A stretch of 64,000 nucleotides of DNA from contig CP016490.1 in assembly GCA_002966495.1 (NCBI GenBank), forward strand, positions 2,294,001-2,358,000. Reading direction: 5' to 3'. The first letter of the stretch is position 1. Every line of letters begins with the position of its first letter. Below, one piece after another: positions 45,049 to 53,301 of the stretch. The DNA is from Halomonas sp. GFAJ-1 (lineage in GTDB: Bacteria > Pseudomonadota > Gammaproteobacteria > Pseudomonadales > Halomonadaceae). The notes under the pieces are model-generated. The model did no database searches. It was not told the origin of the DNA and worked only from the letters and a program-made list of their open reading frames with translations. Made by a program: the position numbers and the translations under genes.

Positions 45049-45318
45049 TCATTGATCCTCATCAAATCTCGCGTCGAACAGGCTTTGGATAGCCTCCAAC
45101 GCCTGTTCAGCGTCATCGCCCTCTGCGATAACCTTTAACTCGGTGCCACAAGGTGCTGCTAGCATCAGTAGCGACATAATATTAGCCGCGTCGGCCTTTT
45201 GCTGTTGCTTGTAAACGAAAATGTTGGCTGAAAACTGTTGCCCGCATTTGACCAGTTTAGTCGCCGCTCGCGCGTGTAAGCCGCGCTGATTGGTAAGGGT
45301 TAAATTTCGTTCTGGCAC
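45049..45318 (-). CDS. ptsO: NPr, HPr-like phosphocarrier of the nitrogen PTS
   Basis: NPr carries phosphate from PtsP to EIIA-Ntr (PtsN). The 89-residue product has the phosphorylatable His15 in GLHARAATKLV and ends with ALEAIQSLFDARFDED, closely resembling E. coli NPr. The start is GTG 45318, supported by AAGGAA seven bases upstream; an open frame continuing back to 45429 overlaps rapZ and has no family match. It is the last gene of the rpoN-hpf-ptsN-rapZ-ptsO run. Confidence 0.92.
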   Translation of the reverse strand: MPERNLTLTNQRGLHARAATKLVKCGQQFSANIFVYKQQQKADAANIMSLLMLAAPCGTELKVIAEGDDAEQALEAIQSLFDARFDEDQ

Positions 45319-45379
45319 CCTGGTTCCTTTTTGCCGAGTGGTGTCGTCTTGTTGGATACGTGCATCTAAGGTGTTAAAG

Positions 45380-46297
45380 CTACTCAGGTTCGACTGGTTC
45401 TGAAGGTGATGGTTGCGCCGGTTGTTCACCGAGAGTGTACTGAATTCCCAGTTCTCGATGCCTTAGCTGTACTTCCCCTATGTGTTTTACGAGCCGTTGC
45501 GCGAGTTCCTCCACCATGTAAACAGAGCGGTGCTGGCCGCCGGTACAACCGATTGCAATGGTCATATAGCTTCTCTGGCTGTTTTGGTAAGCCGGCAGCC
45601 ACTTCTCTAACCAGCTGTAAATGTCGTTGCTCATCGCATCGACAATGGGGTAACTGCTGAGAAAAGCCACAATGTTAGCGTCTCTGCCAGTGTACTGACG
45701 TAGCGTCGGGTCCCAGTAGGGGTTAGGTAAGCAGCGCACATCAAACACAATATCGGCATCTAGGGGTACGCCCCGCTTGTAGCCAAATGACTCAAAGGTG
45801 AGGGTTAGCTGGTCGCTATGCTGATGGGCGACTTGATCAGTAATACGGCGACGTAAGTCGTGCACCGAAAGCCGTGAAGTGTCGATCATGAGATCAGCAA
45901 GGTCGCGTATCTCAAGCAGCGTTTCTTCTTCTTTGTTAATGGCTTCCTCAAGCGTCATGTCGCTATCGCGAGTTAGCGGATGTCGACGACGTGTAGCGGA
46001 GTAGCGCTCTAATAAAATTCTTGCATCGGTGGTCAGGTAAATTACCTGGAAACGAATCTGCCGCTGGTTGAGCTCTTCAAGTAGCGTTGGCAGGCGCTCA
46101 AGAGCTGCTGGCAGGTTACGGGCATCAATGCTTACCGCTAAATGGGTACGCCCACCCTGAACACGCAGCTCATCTACTAAAGAGCCAAGCAGCATCGCAG
46201 GTAAGTTGTCGATGGCGTAGTAGCCAAGATCTTCTAACGCTTGTAAGGCGATAGATTTACCGGACCCAGAACGGCCGCTAATGATCACCAATTGCAT
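45380..46297 (-). CDS. rapZ: RNase adapter protein RapZ
   Basis: RapZ binds small RNAs and, in enterobacteria, delivers GlmZ to RNase E to control glucosamine-6-phosphate synthesis. The N-terminal P-loop GRSGSGKS (residues 8-15) is followed by the C-terminal domain blocks SFGYKRGVPLDADIVFDVRCLPNPYW and IGCTGGQHRSVYMVEELA. The length is 305 residues versus about 284 in E. coli, the difference being mainly a proline- and glutamate-rich tail. Whether GlmY/GlmZ RNAs exist in this organism is unknown. Confidence 0.94.
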   Translation of the reverse strand: MQLVIISGRSGSGKSIALQALEDLGYYAIDNLPAMLLGSLVDELRVQGGRTHLAVSIDARNLPAALERLPTLLEELNQRQIRFQVIYLTTDARILLERYSATRRRHPLTRDSDMTLEEAINKEEETLLEIRDLADLMIDTSRLSVHDLRRRITDQVAHQHSDQLTLTFESFGYKRGVPLDADIVFDVRCLPNPYWDPTLRQYTGRDANIVAFLSSYPIVDAMSNDIYSWLEKWLPAYQNSQRSYMTIAIGCTGGQHRSVYMVEELAQRLVKHIGEVQLRHRELGIQYTLGEQPAQPSPSEPVEPE

Positions 46298-46372
46298 AGA
46301 GTTTCTCTTGGGCTGCCAAAAAAAATGAGGCTTAAAATGAAGAAAGGTAGCGGCTAGCGTCGAGGTAGACGC

Positions 46373-46843
46373 TTAGTGCGCCGATTTTTCACGAATTTTT
46401 GAGGTGATAAGCTCAAGAAGTTCACGCTGGCTAGTACTTTTCCGAAGCTGCAGGCGCATATCAGCCTCGTTCATGATGGTGGCAACTTGCCCAAGTAATG
46501 CTAAGTGCGTGTCGTCAGCTTCTTCCGGCACCAACAAGACAAACACCAGATCGACAGGGTCGCCATCAATGGCATCGAAATCGACTGGCTCGGCAAGCTT
46601 TAAAAAGCCGGCAATAGGGGCGATGCAGTGGGGGCTTCGAGCATGGGGAATGGCAACGCCATTACCTATACCAGTACTTCCCAGGCGTTCGCGACCAATT
46701 AAACGGCTAAAGACTTCCTGGCTATCCAGGCTAGGGGTGTTTTGGGCAATAAAAGTGCTGAAAAACTCCAGCACCCTTTTTTTGCTGCCCCCGGGCACGT
46801 CGTATAGCACGCGCTCCGGGGGGAGTATGGTTTCCAACGTCAT
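46373..46843 (-). CDS. ptsN: Nitrogen-regulatory EIIA (PtsN)
   Basis: PtsN is the terminal phosphoacceptor of the nitrogen PTS and regulates potassium uptake, nitrogen and envelope responses. The phosphorylated residue is His67 in GNGVAIPHAR. The DLVFVLLVPEEADDTHLALL region completes the EIIA-fructose-type fold. I use ATG 46843 (156 residues); a GTG at 46858, overlapping hpf, is possible. It directly follows hpf and precedes rapZ. Confidence 0.93.
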   Translation of the reverse strand: MTLETILPPERVLYDVPGGSKKRVLEFFSTFIAQNTPSLDSQEVFSRLIGRERLGSTGIGNGVAIPHARSPHCIAPIAGFLKLAEPVDFDAIDGDPVDLVFVLLVPEEADDTHLALLGQVATIMNEADMRLQLRKSTSQRELLELITSKIREKSAH

Positions 46844-46847
46844 TGAA

Positions 46848-47156
46848 TTAACGCACACCAGCGCCTTGGGCGCGAGCTTGTGCTTTTTCCTTGTGTTTAA
46901 CGAGTTGACGATCGATCTTATCCGCTAAAGCATCAATAGCGGCGTACATGTCATTATCTAATGCTTCGGCGTGAAGATCAGCCCCGGCTGCGTGCAGTGT
47001 GCAGGCAGCTTGCTGTCGCTCTTTCTCAACAGATAAGGTCACTTGTACTGTCGTAATGTTGTCGTAGTGGCGCTCAACGCGCGCTAGTTTTTCATTGACG
47101 TAGTCACGCAAGGCGTCAGTCAGATCTACATGATGACCAGTGATATTTACTTGCAT
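46848..47156 (-). CDS. hpf: Ribosome hibernation-promoting factor (short form)
   Basis: HPF dimerises 70S ribosomes into inactive 100S particles in stationary phase. The 102-residue product is the short form, with MQVNITGHHVDLTDALRDYV at the start and a conserved basic C-terminal region KHKEKAQARAQG. It lacks the long C-terminal domain of long HPF, so formation of 100S particles would also need RMF. AAGGAG lies seven bases before ATG 47156. It follows rpoN. Confidence 0.94.
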   Translation of the reverse strand: MQVNITGHHVDLTDALRDYVNEKLARVERHYDNITTVQVTLSVEKERQQAACTLHAAGADLHAEALDNDMYAAIDALADKIDRQLVKHKEKAQARAQGAGVR

Positions 47157-47243
47157 TGACGTGCTCCTTATCCATGGGACTGTACTTCGATTGTAACCCT
47201 TTTTACGCTGTTGCAAAGCCCTATAGCGGTGTTTCCTTGTTCA

Positions 47244-48653
47244 CTAGCGTAAACGGCGCCGTTCACTTGAAGAGGGAATGCCCATTGACTCTCGATATTT
47301 GGCGACTGTGCGCCTTGCAACACTAATTCCGCCTGCTTCCAAGAGCGTCACCAAACGGCTGTCGGAAAGCGGCTTGCCCGGTGGCTCATCTTGCACGAGT
47401 TTCTTAATCCGCGCGCGGATAGCGGTGCTGGAGTGGCTGTCGCCACCATCTTGGCCACTGACCTGGCTGGAAAAGAAATACTTGAGTTCAAATACTCCTC
47501 GGGGCGTATGAATATACTTTTGAGTGGTCACCCGGGAGATGGTGGATTCATGCATCTCCACGGCTTTGGCTATGTCCGCTAAAATTAACGGTTTCATCGA
47601 CTCTTCACCATGCTCTAAAAAGCCAATCTGGCGCGCGATAATTTCTCGACCCACTCGCAGCAGCGTATCATTTCGGCTCGAAAGGCTTTTAATTAGCCAG
47701 CGGGCTTCTTGAAGGTGCTCTTTAAGGAACTGGTTATCTTGGCTTTTATCAGCACGCTTTATCAAACTTGCGTAGTCAGGCTGAATGCGTAGCCGGGGCA
47801 ACGCTTCTGGATTAAGTTCCAGGTGCCAGCCTTCATTATCGTGCCGCACGACCAAGTCTGGGGTTATATAGCTATCATCGCTGTCGCCGTAGGCACTGCC
47901 GGGGCGCGGGTCAAGGCTGCGAATGAGGCGAATAACATCATCGAGTTGTTCATCATCCAGGCTCAAGCGTCGTTTAAGCAGCCGTATATCGTCTTTGCCG
48001 AGTGCCTCAAGAAATTGACGCACCAGCCGTTTGGCAGGTACTAAAAGCGGCGTCTCCTCGGGGAGCGTGGCTAGCTGAAGCATTAGGCACTCGCGTAAGT
48101 CCCGCGCGAAGACCCCGGTGGGCTCAAACTGCTGTAAGCGCAACAGGGTGTTCTCTACTTCACGCTGGCTTAGGCCGTCCAGGCCCTGAGCTTTTAAGCC
48201 TTCGCGGATGTCGTTAAGCGGCTGAGTGATGTAGCCATTGGCATCGAGGGCATCGATCAAGCTTTCGGCAATAGTGTGCTCACGTAGCGTGAAGTCGGTC
48301 ATGGCAAGTTGCCAAAGTAAGTGACCGTGCAGGCTTTGTCCTGCTGCCTGGCGCTCAAAATCAGGCCCTTCGCTGCTACCGCCCGTGCTGCCCATATCTT
48401 GGTAGGTGTCGGACCAGTCACTATCCACAGAAAGCTCACTAGGGATACTTTCGGCCCATTCTGCTTCCGGCGTCTCGGTGACCGCCTGCTCGCCAAATTC
48501 ATCCTCTTGTTCCAGCATTGGGTTAGCGTCGAGCGCTTGCTGAATTTCTTGCCGCAGGTCGAGTGTTGAGAGCTGGAGCAGCGCAATTGCCTGCTGCAGC
48601 TGAGGTGTCATGGTCAGCTGTGTGCCGATACGCAGTTGAAGAGAAGCTTTCAT
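47244..48653 (-). CDS. rpoN: RNA polymerase sigma-54 factor
   Basis: Sigma-54 directs transcription from -24/-12 promoters and needs AAA+ activators. The N-terminal activator-interacting region (MKASLQLRIGTQLTMTPQLQQAI) is followed by an acidic region II (about 45-110), the core-binding domain, and the C-terminal DNA-binding part with the RpoN box ARRTVAKYRESMGIP near the end. I use ATG 48653 (469 residues); an ATG at 48659 would add two residues. The gene follows lptB across a 111-base gap and precedes hpf. Confidence 0.96.
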   Translation of the reverse strand: MKASLQLRIGTQLTMTPQLQQAIALLQLSTLDLRQEIQQALDANPMLEQEDEFGEQAVTETPEAEWAESIPSELSVDSDWSDTYQDMGSTGGSSEGPDFERQAAGQSLHGHLLWQLAMTDFTLREHTIAESLIDALDANGYITQPLNDIREGLKAQGLDGLSQREVENTLLRLQQFEPTGVFARDLRECLMLQLATLPEETPLLVPAKRLVRQFLEALGKDDIRLLKRRLSLDDEQLDDVIRLIRSLDPRPGSAYGDSDDSYITPDLVVRHDNEGWHLELNPEALPRLRIQPDYASLIKRADKSQDNQFLKEHLQEARWLIKSLSSRNDTLLRVGREIIARQIGFLEHGEESMKPLILADIAKAVEMHESTISRVTTQKYIHTPRGVFELKYFFSSQVSGQDGGDSHSSTAIRARIKKLVQDEPPGKPLSDSRLVTLLEAGGISVARRTVAKYRESMGIPSSSERRRLR

Positions 48654-48764
48654 GACCATCTGAGAACCACTCGTTAATCAGAAAGCTCCACCCTAGTGCG
48701 AGTTATCCTCAGGTGCAAGTGCAATAAGCATGCCATTAAAAGTAATTAGTCGGTAGGCGCCTGT

Positions 48765-49532
48765 TTATAGGCGGAAATCAGCCCCGAGATAGACGTCGCG
48801 CACCTTCTGGTTATCGAGGATAGACTGTGGGTCGCCGCTAGCAATGATTTGGCCATCGCCAACGATATAGGCGATATCGCAGATATCGAGCGTGTCTCGT
48901 ACGTTATGGTCGGTGATGAGGACACCGATATGTCGCTGTTTGAGCGCGCGTATAATCGTTTTGATATCACCCACTGAAATAGGGTCTACGCCTGCGAACG
49001 GTTCATCTAGCAGAATAAACGCAGGCTCGGTTGCCAGTGAGCGGGCAATTTCAACGCGCCGACGCTCGCCACCGGATAGGCTCATGCCCAGGTTGTCGCG
49101 GATATGGGTAATGTGGAAGTCTTCAAGTAGCGATTCTAGACGCTGTTCACGGGCGCTACGGTCAAGCTCCTTTCGAGTTTCAAGTATTGCCATGATGTTG
49201 TCGGCGACCGAAAGCTTACGAAAAATAGAGGCTTCCTGGGGCAGGTAGCCAATGCCTGCAATAGCCCGTTCATGCATGGGTGCGCGGGTGAGGTCTAGAT
49301 CATCAATACCGACGCTGCCTGCGTCAGACTTAACCAACCCAACGATCATATAAAACGAGGTGGTTTTACCCGCTCCGTTCGGGCCGAGTAGCCCCACAAC
49401 GCTGCCTTGGGTAATCTCTAGGTTAATATCTTTCACCACCCGGCGACGCTTATAGCTTTTAGCCAGGTGATGAGCATAGAGCGTTTTTACCGGAGCAGTT
49501 TCGTTAGTTGCTGTGGTGCTGGGGGTTGTCAC
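48765..49532 (-). CDS. lptB: LPS export ABC transporter ATP-binding protein LptB
   Basis: LptB powers LptFG to extract LPS from the inner membrane. The 255-residue product has Walker A GPNGAGKTT, Q-loop GYLPQEASIFRKL, signature LSGGERRR and Walker B FILLDEPFAGVDP, with the H-loop in ITDHNVRDT. The start is GTG 49532, seven bases after GGGAG. The N-terminal 15 residues (TTPSTTATNETAPVK) are a short extension. It lies in the kdsD-kdsC-lptC-lptA-lptB-rpoN order. Confidence 0.96.
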   Translation of the reverse strand: MTTPSTTATNETAPVKTLYAHHLAKSYKRRRVVKDINLEITQGSVVGLLGPNGAGKTTSFYMIVGLVKSDAGSVGIDDLDLTRAPMHERAIAGIGYLPQEASIFRKLSVADNIMAILETRKELDRSAREQRLESLLEDFHITHIRDNLGMSLSGGERRRVEIARSLATEPAFILLDEPFAGVDPISVGDIKTIIRALKQRHIGVLITDHNVRDTLDICDIAYIVGDGQIIASGDPQSILDNQKVRDVYLGADFRL

Positions 49533-49543
49533 AAATAAACTCC

Positions 49544-50035
49544 CTATTGCGCGGGCTGTAGGGTCATGCGAATACGCTGTGATTCGCTTCCGTCGACTTC
49601 TGAGCGGGCCTGCACGACCTCTCGGTCAATGAAGTATTCCAAGCGCCCCCCCTGGAAACGATCACCTCGTTGCGTAAGCTCTGCCTGATCGATGAGTTCA
49701 ACCCGGCGTTCGGCGACATGATAGATAATACGACGTGCCCAGCCTTCCATGGGTGTTGTTTCACCGTCTAGCTGGTTCCGTAGGTAAGCGCGCTCACCCG
49801 TGGCGATTGCGCGGGCAAGTTCGCCAGCATCATTGCGCTGAATTTCGACACGCTCCCCGCGAAGCTGCATCTCACCCTGGCGAATATTAACATTGCCGCT
49901 ATAGACTGCCGTGCCAGCGCGCTGATCAAGATCTAAGCGGTCTGCTTCAACTTCAACCGGCGCTTGCGTTGTTTGGGCAGCCGCTGAGAGCGGCACCGCT
50001 AGGGCTAAAAGCGCGGTGCAGATTAAAACTTTCAT
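49544..50035 (-). CDS. lptA: LPS transport periplasmic protein LptA
   Basis: LptA forms the periplasmic bridge along which LPS travels. A signal peptide spans about residues 1-20 (ending SAAAQ), and the OstA/LptA_N beta-jellyroll follows: VEVEADRLDLDQRAGTAVYSGNV and IRQGEMQLRGERVEI are typical. The length of 163 residues is normal. AGGAG lies 6 bases before ATG 50035, and lptC ends 8 bases upstream. Confidence 0.92.
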   Translation of the reverse strand: MKVLICTALLALAVPLSAAAQTTQAPVEVEADRLDLDQRAGTAVYSGNVNIRQGEMQLRGERVEIQRNDAGELARAIATGERAYLRNQLDGETTPMEGWARRIIYHVAERRVELIDQAELTQRGDRFQGGRLEYFIDREVVQARSEVDGSESQRIRMTLQPAQ

Positions 50036-50043
50036 AGCGACTC

Positions 50044-50616
50044 CTAAGGCGTCTGGGTGGCGGGCGGGTGGAGGCCGCGCACATTATCGGTTAAACGAAC
50101 CTGGCTAGTGTCAAGCCACACATCCATGCGTGAAGCGCTGATCCGCTGTGGCGGTTGCTGCAGAAGCACCGGCACGTCGCTCCATGCATGGCGTGTCATG
50201 CCGTTATAGTGTAATAACTCCGTATCCAACTGCCAGCCTTCATCCGGTGCCAGTAGTCTGGCTGCGCCGGTTAATGTCAGCGCGTGTGTGTCCGTATTGA
50301 GCGTGCCTGCGTTGGCGGTAGCTAGCCACTCTCGCTGTTCACCATCAAATAGCGTTACTCGGGGCGAGGTGGCTTGCGTCATGGCCCGCTGGGGGGTATG
50401 AACTAAATAGGGCGTGACCAGCGACTGTTGAATAGCACCCGTTTCGCCAAACAAAGTGATTTCAGCGTTTTCTAGCACATAGCCAGGCTCATCGGCTTGA
50501 GCATCTGGGTCTGGAGCGATGTCTTGCGGGCCGCGGGGGTCTATCCATACCAGCAGGGTGCCCAGGGCAACCACAACCCCGGTTAGCCAGACGCGCTTTT
50601 TAACCCGCCGAGTCAT
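50044..50616 (-). CDS. lptC: LPS export periplasmic protein LptC
   Basis: LptC receives LPS from LptBFG at the inner membrane and passes it to LptA. A single N-terminal membrane helix (about residues 9-24) precedes a periplasmic LptC-fold domain with the family-type segments YVLENAEITLFGETG and RVTLFDGEQREWLATANAGTL. It is 190 residues long. The ATG at 50616 overlaps the kdsC stop by one base. Confidence 0.9.
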   Translation of the reverse strand: MTRRVKKRVWLTGVVVALGTLLVWIDPRGPQDIAPDPDAQADEPGYVLENAEITLFGETGAIQQSLVTPYLVHTPQRAMTQATSPRVTLFDGEQREWLATANAGTLNTDTHALTLTGAARLLAPDEGWQLDTELLHYNGMTRHAWSDVPVLLQQPPQRISASRMDVWLDTSQVRLTDNVRGLHPPATQTP

Positions 50617-51158
50617 TACGAATGCCTGTGTAGATAGGTGTCCATCACGGCATCCCAGTGGCCTTGGGACATGAGCAGCGTATCGCAGATCTCACGAACC
50701 GCGCCGTGGCCACCAAGGCGATCGGTGATCCAGTCCGCGTGGGTATGCATGTAGTCGGGTGCATTGGGAACGGTAATGCCTACTCCAGAGCGCTTGATAG
50801 GGGCCAAATCTGGTAAGTCGTCGCCGCAGTAGGCAACTTGCTCTAAAGTGATGTCAAGGCGCTTACAAAGGTCTTTGAGTGTGGCGAGCTTGTCTTCACA
50901 GCCTTGATGGACATGGGTAATGCCCAGAGACGCGGCGCGTTGACTGACCATGGTAGAGTCTCGGCCGGTAATCAGCGCCACATGAATACCAACGCGTTTT
51001 AATAGCTTTAGGCCGTGGCCGTCCTGGGTGTGAAACGCCTTAATCTCAATGCCATCCGCTTGGAAGTAGAGCCGGCCATCTGTCAATATGCCGTCGACAT
51101 CAAGAGCGAGTAGACGTACACGACGAATGCGATCAAGTAGAGCATCAGGTAGGGCCAT
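50616..51158 (-). CDS. kdsC: 3-deoxy-D-manno-octulosonate 8-phosphate phosphatase KdsC
   Basis: KdsC is the HAD-family phosphatase that releases Kdo from Kdo-8-phosphate for LPS core synthesis. The HAD motif I is LALDVDGILTDG with both aspartates; motif II lies in ALITGRDST, and motif IV in YCGDDLPDLAPI. A strong AAGGAGG lies five bases before ATG 51158. The 180-residue length matches. It lies 29 bases after kdsD. Confidence 0.95.
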   Translation of the reverse strand: MALPDALLDRIRRVRLLALDVDGILTDGRLYFQADGIEIKAFHTQDGHGLKLLKRVGIHVALITGRDSTMVSQRAASLGITHVHQGCEDKLATLKDLCKRLDITLEQVAYCGDDLPDLAPIKRSGVGITVPNAPDYMHTHADWITDRLGGHGAVREICDTLLMSQGHWDAVMDTYLHRHS

Positions 51159-51187
51159 AGAGCCTCCTTGTAAGTGTTCAATAGTTT

Positions 51188-52174
51188 TCAGATAACGCCG
51201 CTAATCAAAAGATCATGCATATGTAAAGCGCCGATAGGTCGCTGCTGTTCATCGACCACGGCAAGCGCAGTGATACGGCTATCCTCCATGATCCGAACAG
51301 CTTCTGCAGCAAGCACATCAGGCCCAATACGTTTCCCAGGCCGTGTCATGACATCGTCAACACACACCTCTCGCAGGTCATGAAATTGATCGAGGGTGCG
51401 GCGTAGGTCGCCATCGGTATACACGCCGGCTAAGCGTCCATCGCTATCGACGACACAGGTGAAGCCAAGGCCTTGCCGGGTGATTTCCAACAGGGCATCC
51501 CGAAGTGGGCTACCCAGCGCAACTTGGGGAAGGCGAGCACCGTCATGCATGACGTCTTTAACACGCAGTAGCAAACGTTTGCCTAAGCTGCCGCCAGGGT
51601 GAGAGAGGGCAAAGTCTTCAGCGGTGAAGCCGCGAGCTTCTAAAAGTGCGACGGCAAGTGCATCTCCTAGCGCTAGCGCTGCGGTAGTCGAACTGGTAGG
51701 CGCAAGGTCGAGCGGGCAAGCTTCTCGCTCAACACCACTGTCCAGGTGGGCATCAGCATGTTTAGCCAGCGTGGAGCCGGGGCGGCCGGTCATGCTCACC
51801 AGGGGGGTGCCGAGTCTTTTAAGTAGCGGTAAAAGAGCGGTTACTTCGGCCGTTTCGCCAGAGTTCGATAGCGCTAATACCACATCGGCACGGGTAATCA
51901 TGCCAAGGTCACCGTGGCTAGCTTCCCCAGGGTGGACAAAAAAAGCAGGTGTTCCAGTACTGGCAAGGGTAGCGGCTAGCTTGCCAGCAATGTGGCCAGA
52001 TTTTCCCATGCCGGTGACCACTACCCGGCCTTGGCAGGCAAGAATCAATTGACAGGCATGATCGAAGCCTTCGTCAAGCTTCGCCTGCAGGCCCCCAATA
52101 GCGGCTTGCTCAATTTGCAGGGTGCGCAGCGCACTTTCACGCAGCTGGCTGGGTGTAGAGGGTGGCTGGCGCAT
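51188..52174 (-). CDS. kdsD: Arabinose-5-phosphate isomerase KdsD
   Basis: KdsD converts ribulose-5-phosphate to arabinose-5-phosphate, the first Kdo step. The SIS domain contains VVVTGMGKSGHIAGKLAAT and FVHPGEASHGDLGMI; two CBS domains fill the C-terminal half (ending ITALAVVDEQQRPIGALHMHDL). ATG 52174 gives 328 residues, the same as E. coli; a TTG at 52201 would add nine residues. It diverges from mlaF across 287 bases. Confidence 0.94.
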   Translation of the reverse strand: MRQPPSTPSQLRESALRTLQIEQAAIGGLQAKLDEGFDHACQLILACQGRVVVTGMGKSGHIAGKLAATLASTGTPAFFVHPGEASHGDLGMITRADVVLALSNSGETAEVTALLPLLKRLGTPLVSMTGRPGSTLAKHADAHLDSGVEREACPLDLAPTSSTTAALALGDALAVALLEARGFTAEDFALSHPGGSLGKRLLLRVKDVMHDGARLPQVALGSPLRDALLEITRQGLGFTCVVDSDGRLAGVYTDGDLRRTLDQFHDLREVCVDDVMTRPGKRIGPDVLAAEAVRIMEDSRITALAVVDEQQRPIGALHMHDLLISGVI

Positions 52175-52230
52175 GATGTTGATAGTCTCGTTAGCGTTCA
52201 AAAATGGATAGGTAAGAATAACATCTCGTT

Positions 52231-52250
52231 GCGCTTTATAGGTAAAGCGC
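52231..52250. repeat. Perfect palindrome between kdsD and mlaF
   Basis: GCGCTTTA (52231-52238) is the exact reverse complement of TAAAGCGC (52243-52250), with a 4-base loop. It lies 57 bases before the kdsD start and 212 before mlaF, in a 287-base divergent gap. It could be an operator or a hairpin in the kdsD leader. Apart from it and a GATAAT hexamer at 52369-52374, I see no convincing feature in this gap. Confidence 0.55.
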
Positions 52251-52461
52251 TTCGTCGCTTAGCTGCTTAAAAAAGCGGCAGGATCCGTTGCAGTGGCCTG
52301 AGATAGCGACAACGAGAGGTGCTGTTACTGCACGCTGTTACTAAAGATAGTGTTAGGATACGATGTTCGATAATATTTAGAAAACGCTGTTTCTTTAGCG
52401 ATGAATCCTACACTAAGCGGTGTGCGATGATCCTATACTAACCCGCTACGGCGAGGCGACA

Positions 52462-53301
52462 ATGAAGGTCAATCAGCCTATGACAGATGTTCCCTTCATA
52501 GAAATTGAAGATTTGTACTTCTCTCGGGGCGATCTCGATATTTTTCGGGGGATCAACATGACGATCCTGCGGGGGAAGGTGACGGCTATCATGGGGCCAA
52601 GTGGCACGGGTAAAACAACGCTGCTTAAGCTTATTGGCGGCCAGCTGACGCCAGACCGGGGTCGAATTTTGATTGATGGTCAGGATGTCCATCGTTTGTC
52701 ACGCAAGGCCCTGTTCGCGCTGCGTAAACGGATGGGCATGCTATTTCAAAGTGGCGCGCTTTTTTCTGATCTTGATGTGTTTGAAAACGTTGCGTTTCCT
52801 CTGCGGGTTCATACGGACTTACCTGATGCGATGATTCGTGACCTTGTGCTGCTTAAGCTTCAGGCCGTTGGGCTTCGCGGTGCTCGTCAGCTAACGCCCG
52901 CAGAACTTTCGGGCGGTATGGCGCGTCGCGTGGCGCTGGCGCGGGCGGTGGCGCTAGACCCAGAGTTAATCCTCTATGACGAACCGTTTGTAGGACAAGA
53001 CCCCATTTCCATGGGCGTTTTAGTGCAGCTAATCAAGCGGCTAAATCAGGCGTTAGCGCTCACGTCGGTGGTCGTTTCTCACGACATAAAAGAGACGCTG
53101 AGCATTGCCGATTACCTATACTTGATTGCCGATGGTCAGGTCGTTGCCCATGGCACCCCCAAAACGTTGGATACTAACCAGGATCCGCGAGTTAGTCAGT
53201 TTATTCACGGCGAACCCGATGGGCCTGTGCCGTTTCATTATCCCGCTGAGAGTTTCTATCGCGATATTCTTGGGCAAGCTTCGGTCACAAGGGCAGGATA
53301 A
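52462..53301 (+). CDS. mlaF: Phospholipid transport ATPase MlaF
   Basis: MlaF is the ABC ATPase of the Mla complex, which moves glycerophospholipids between the outer and inner membranes. Walker A is GPSGTGKTT, the signature LSGGMARR, and Walker B LILYDEPFVGQDP; the MlaF-specific tail follows, ending YRDILGQ. ATG 52462 has GAGG 5-8 bases upstream; the earlier in-frame start at 52420 lacks one. The length is 279 residues. mlaE starts on the base after its stop. Confidence 0.95.
   Translation: MKVNQPMTDVPFIEIEDLYFSRGDLDIFRGINMTILRGKVTAIMGPSGTGKTTLLKLIGGQLTPDRGRILIDGQDVHRLSRKALFALRKRMGMLFQSGALFSDLDVFENVAFPLRVHTDLPDAMIRDLVLLKLQAVGLRGARQLTPAELSGGMARRVALARAVALDPELILYDEPFVGQDPISMGVLVQLIKRLNQALALTSVVVSHDIKETLSIADYLYLIADGQVVAHGTPKTLDTNQDPRVSQFIHGEPDGPVPFHYPAESFYRDILGQASVTRAG

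Noticed and set aside
46404..46928. A 174-residue plus-strand frame opposite ptsN and hpf
   Set aside because: Ser/Arg-rich reverse-frame product typical of antisense shadows; no start signal.
52346..52376. Possible mlaF promoter around GATAAT at 52369-52374
   Set aside because: No acceptable -35 hexamer at 16-18 bases and no extended -10.
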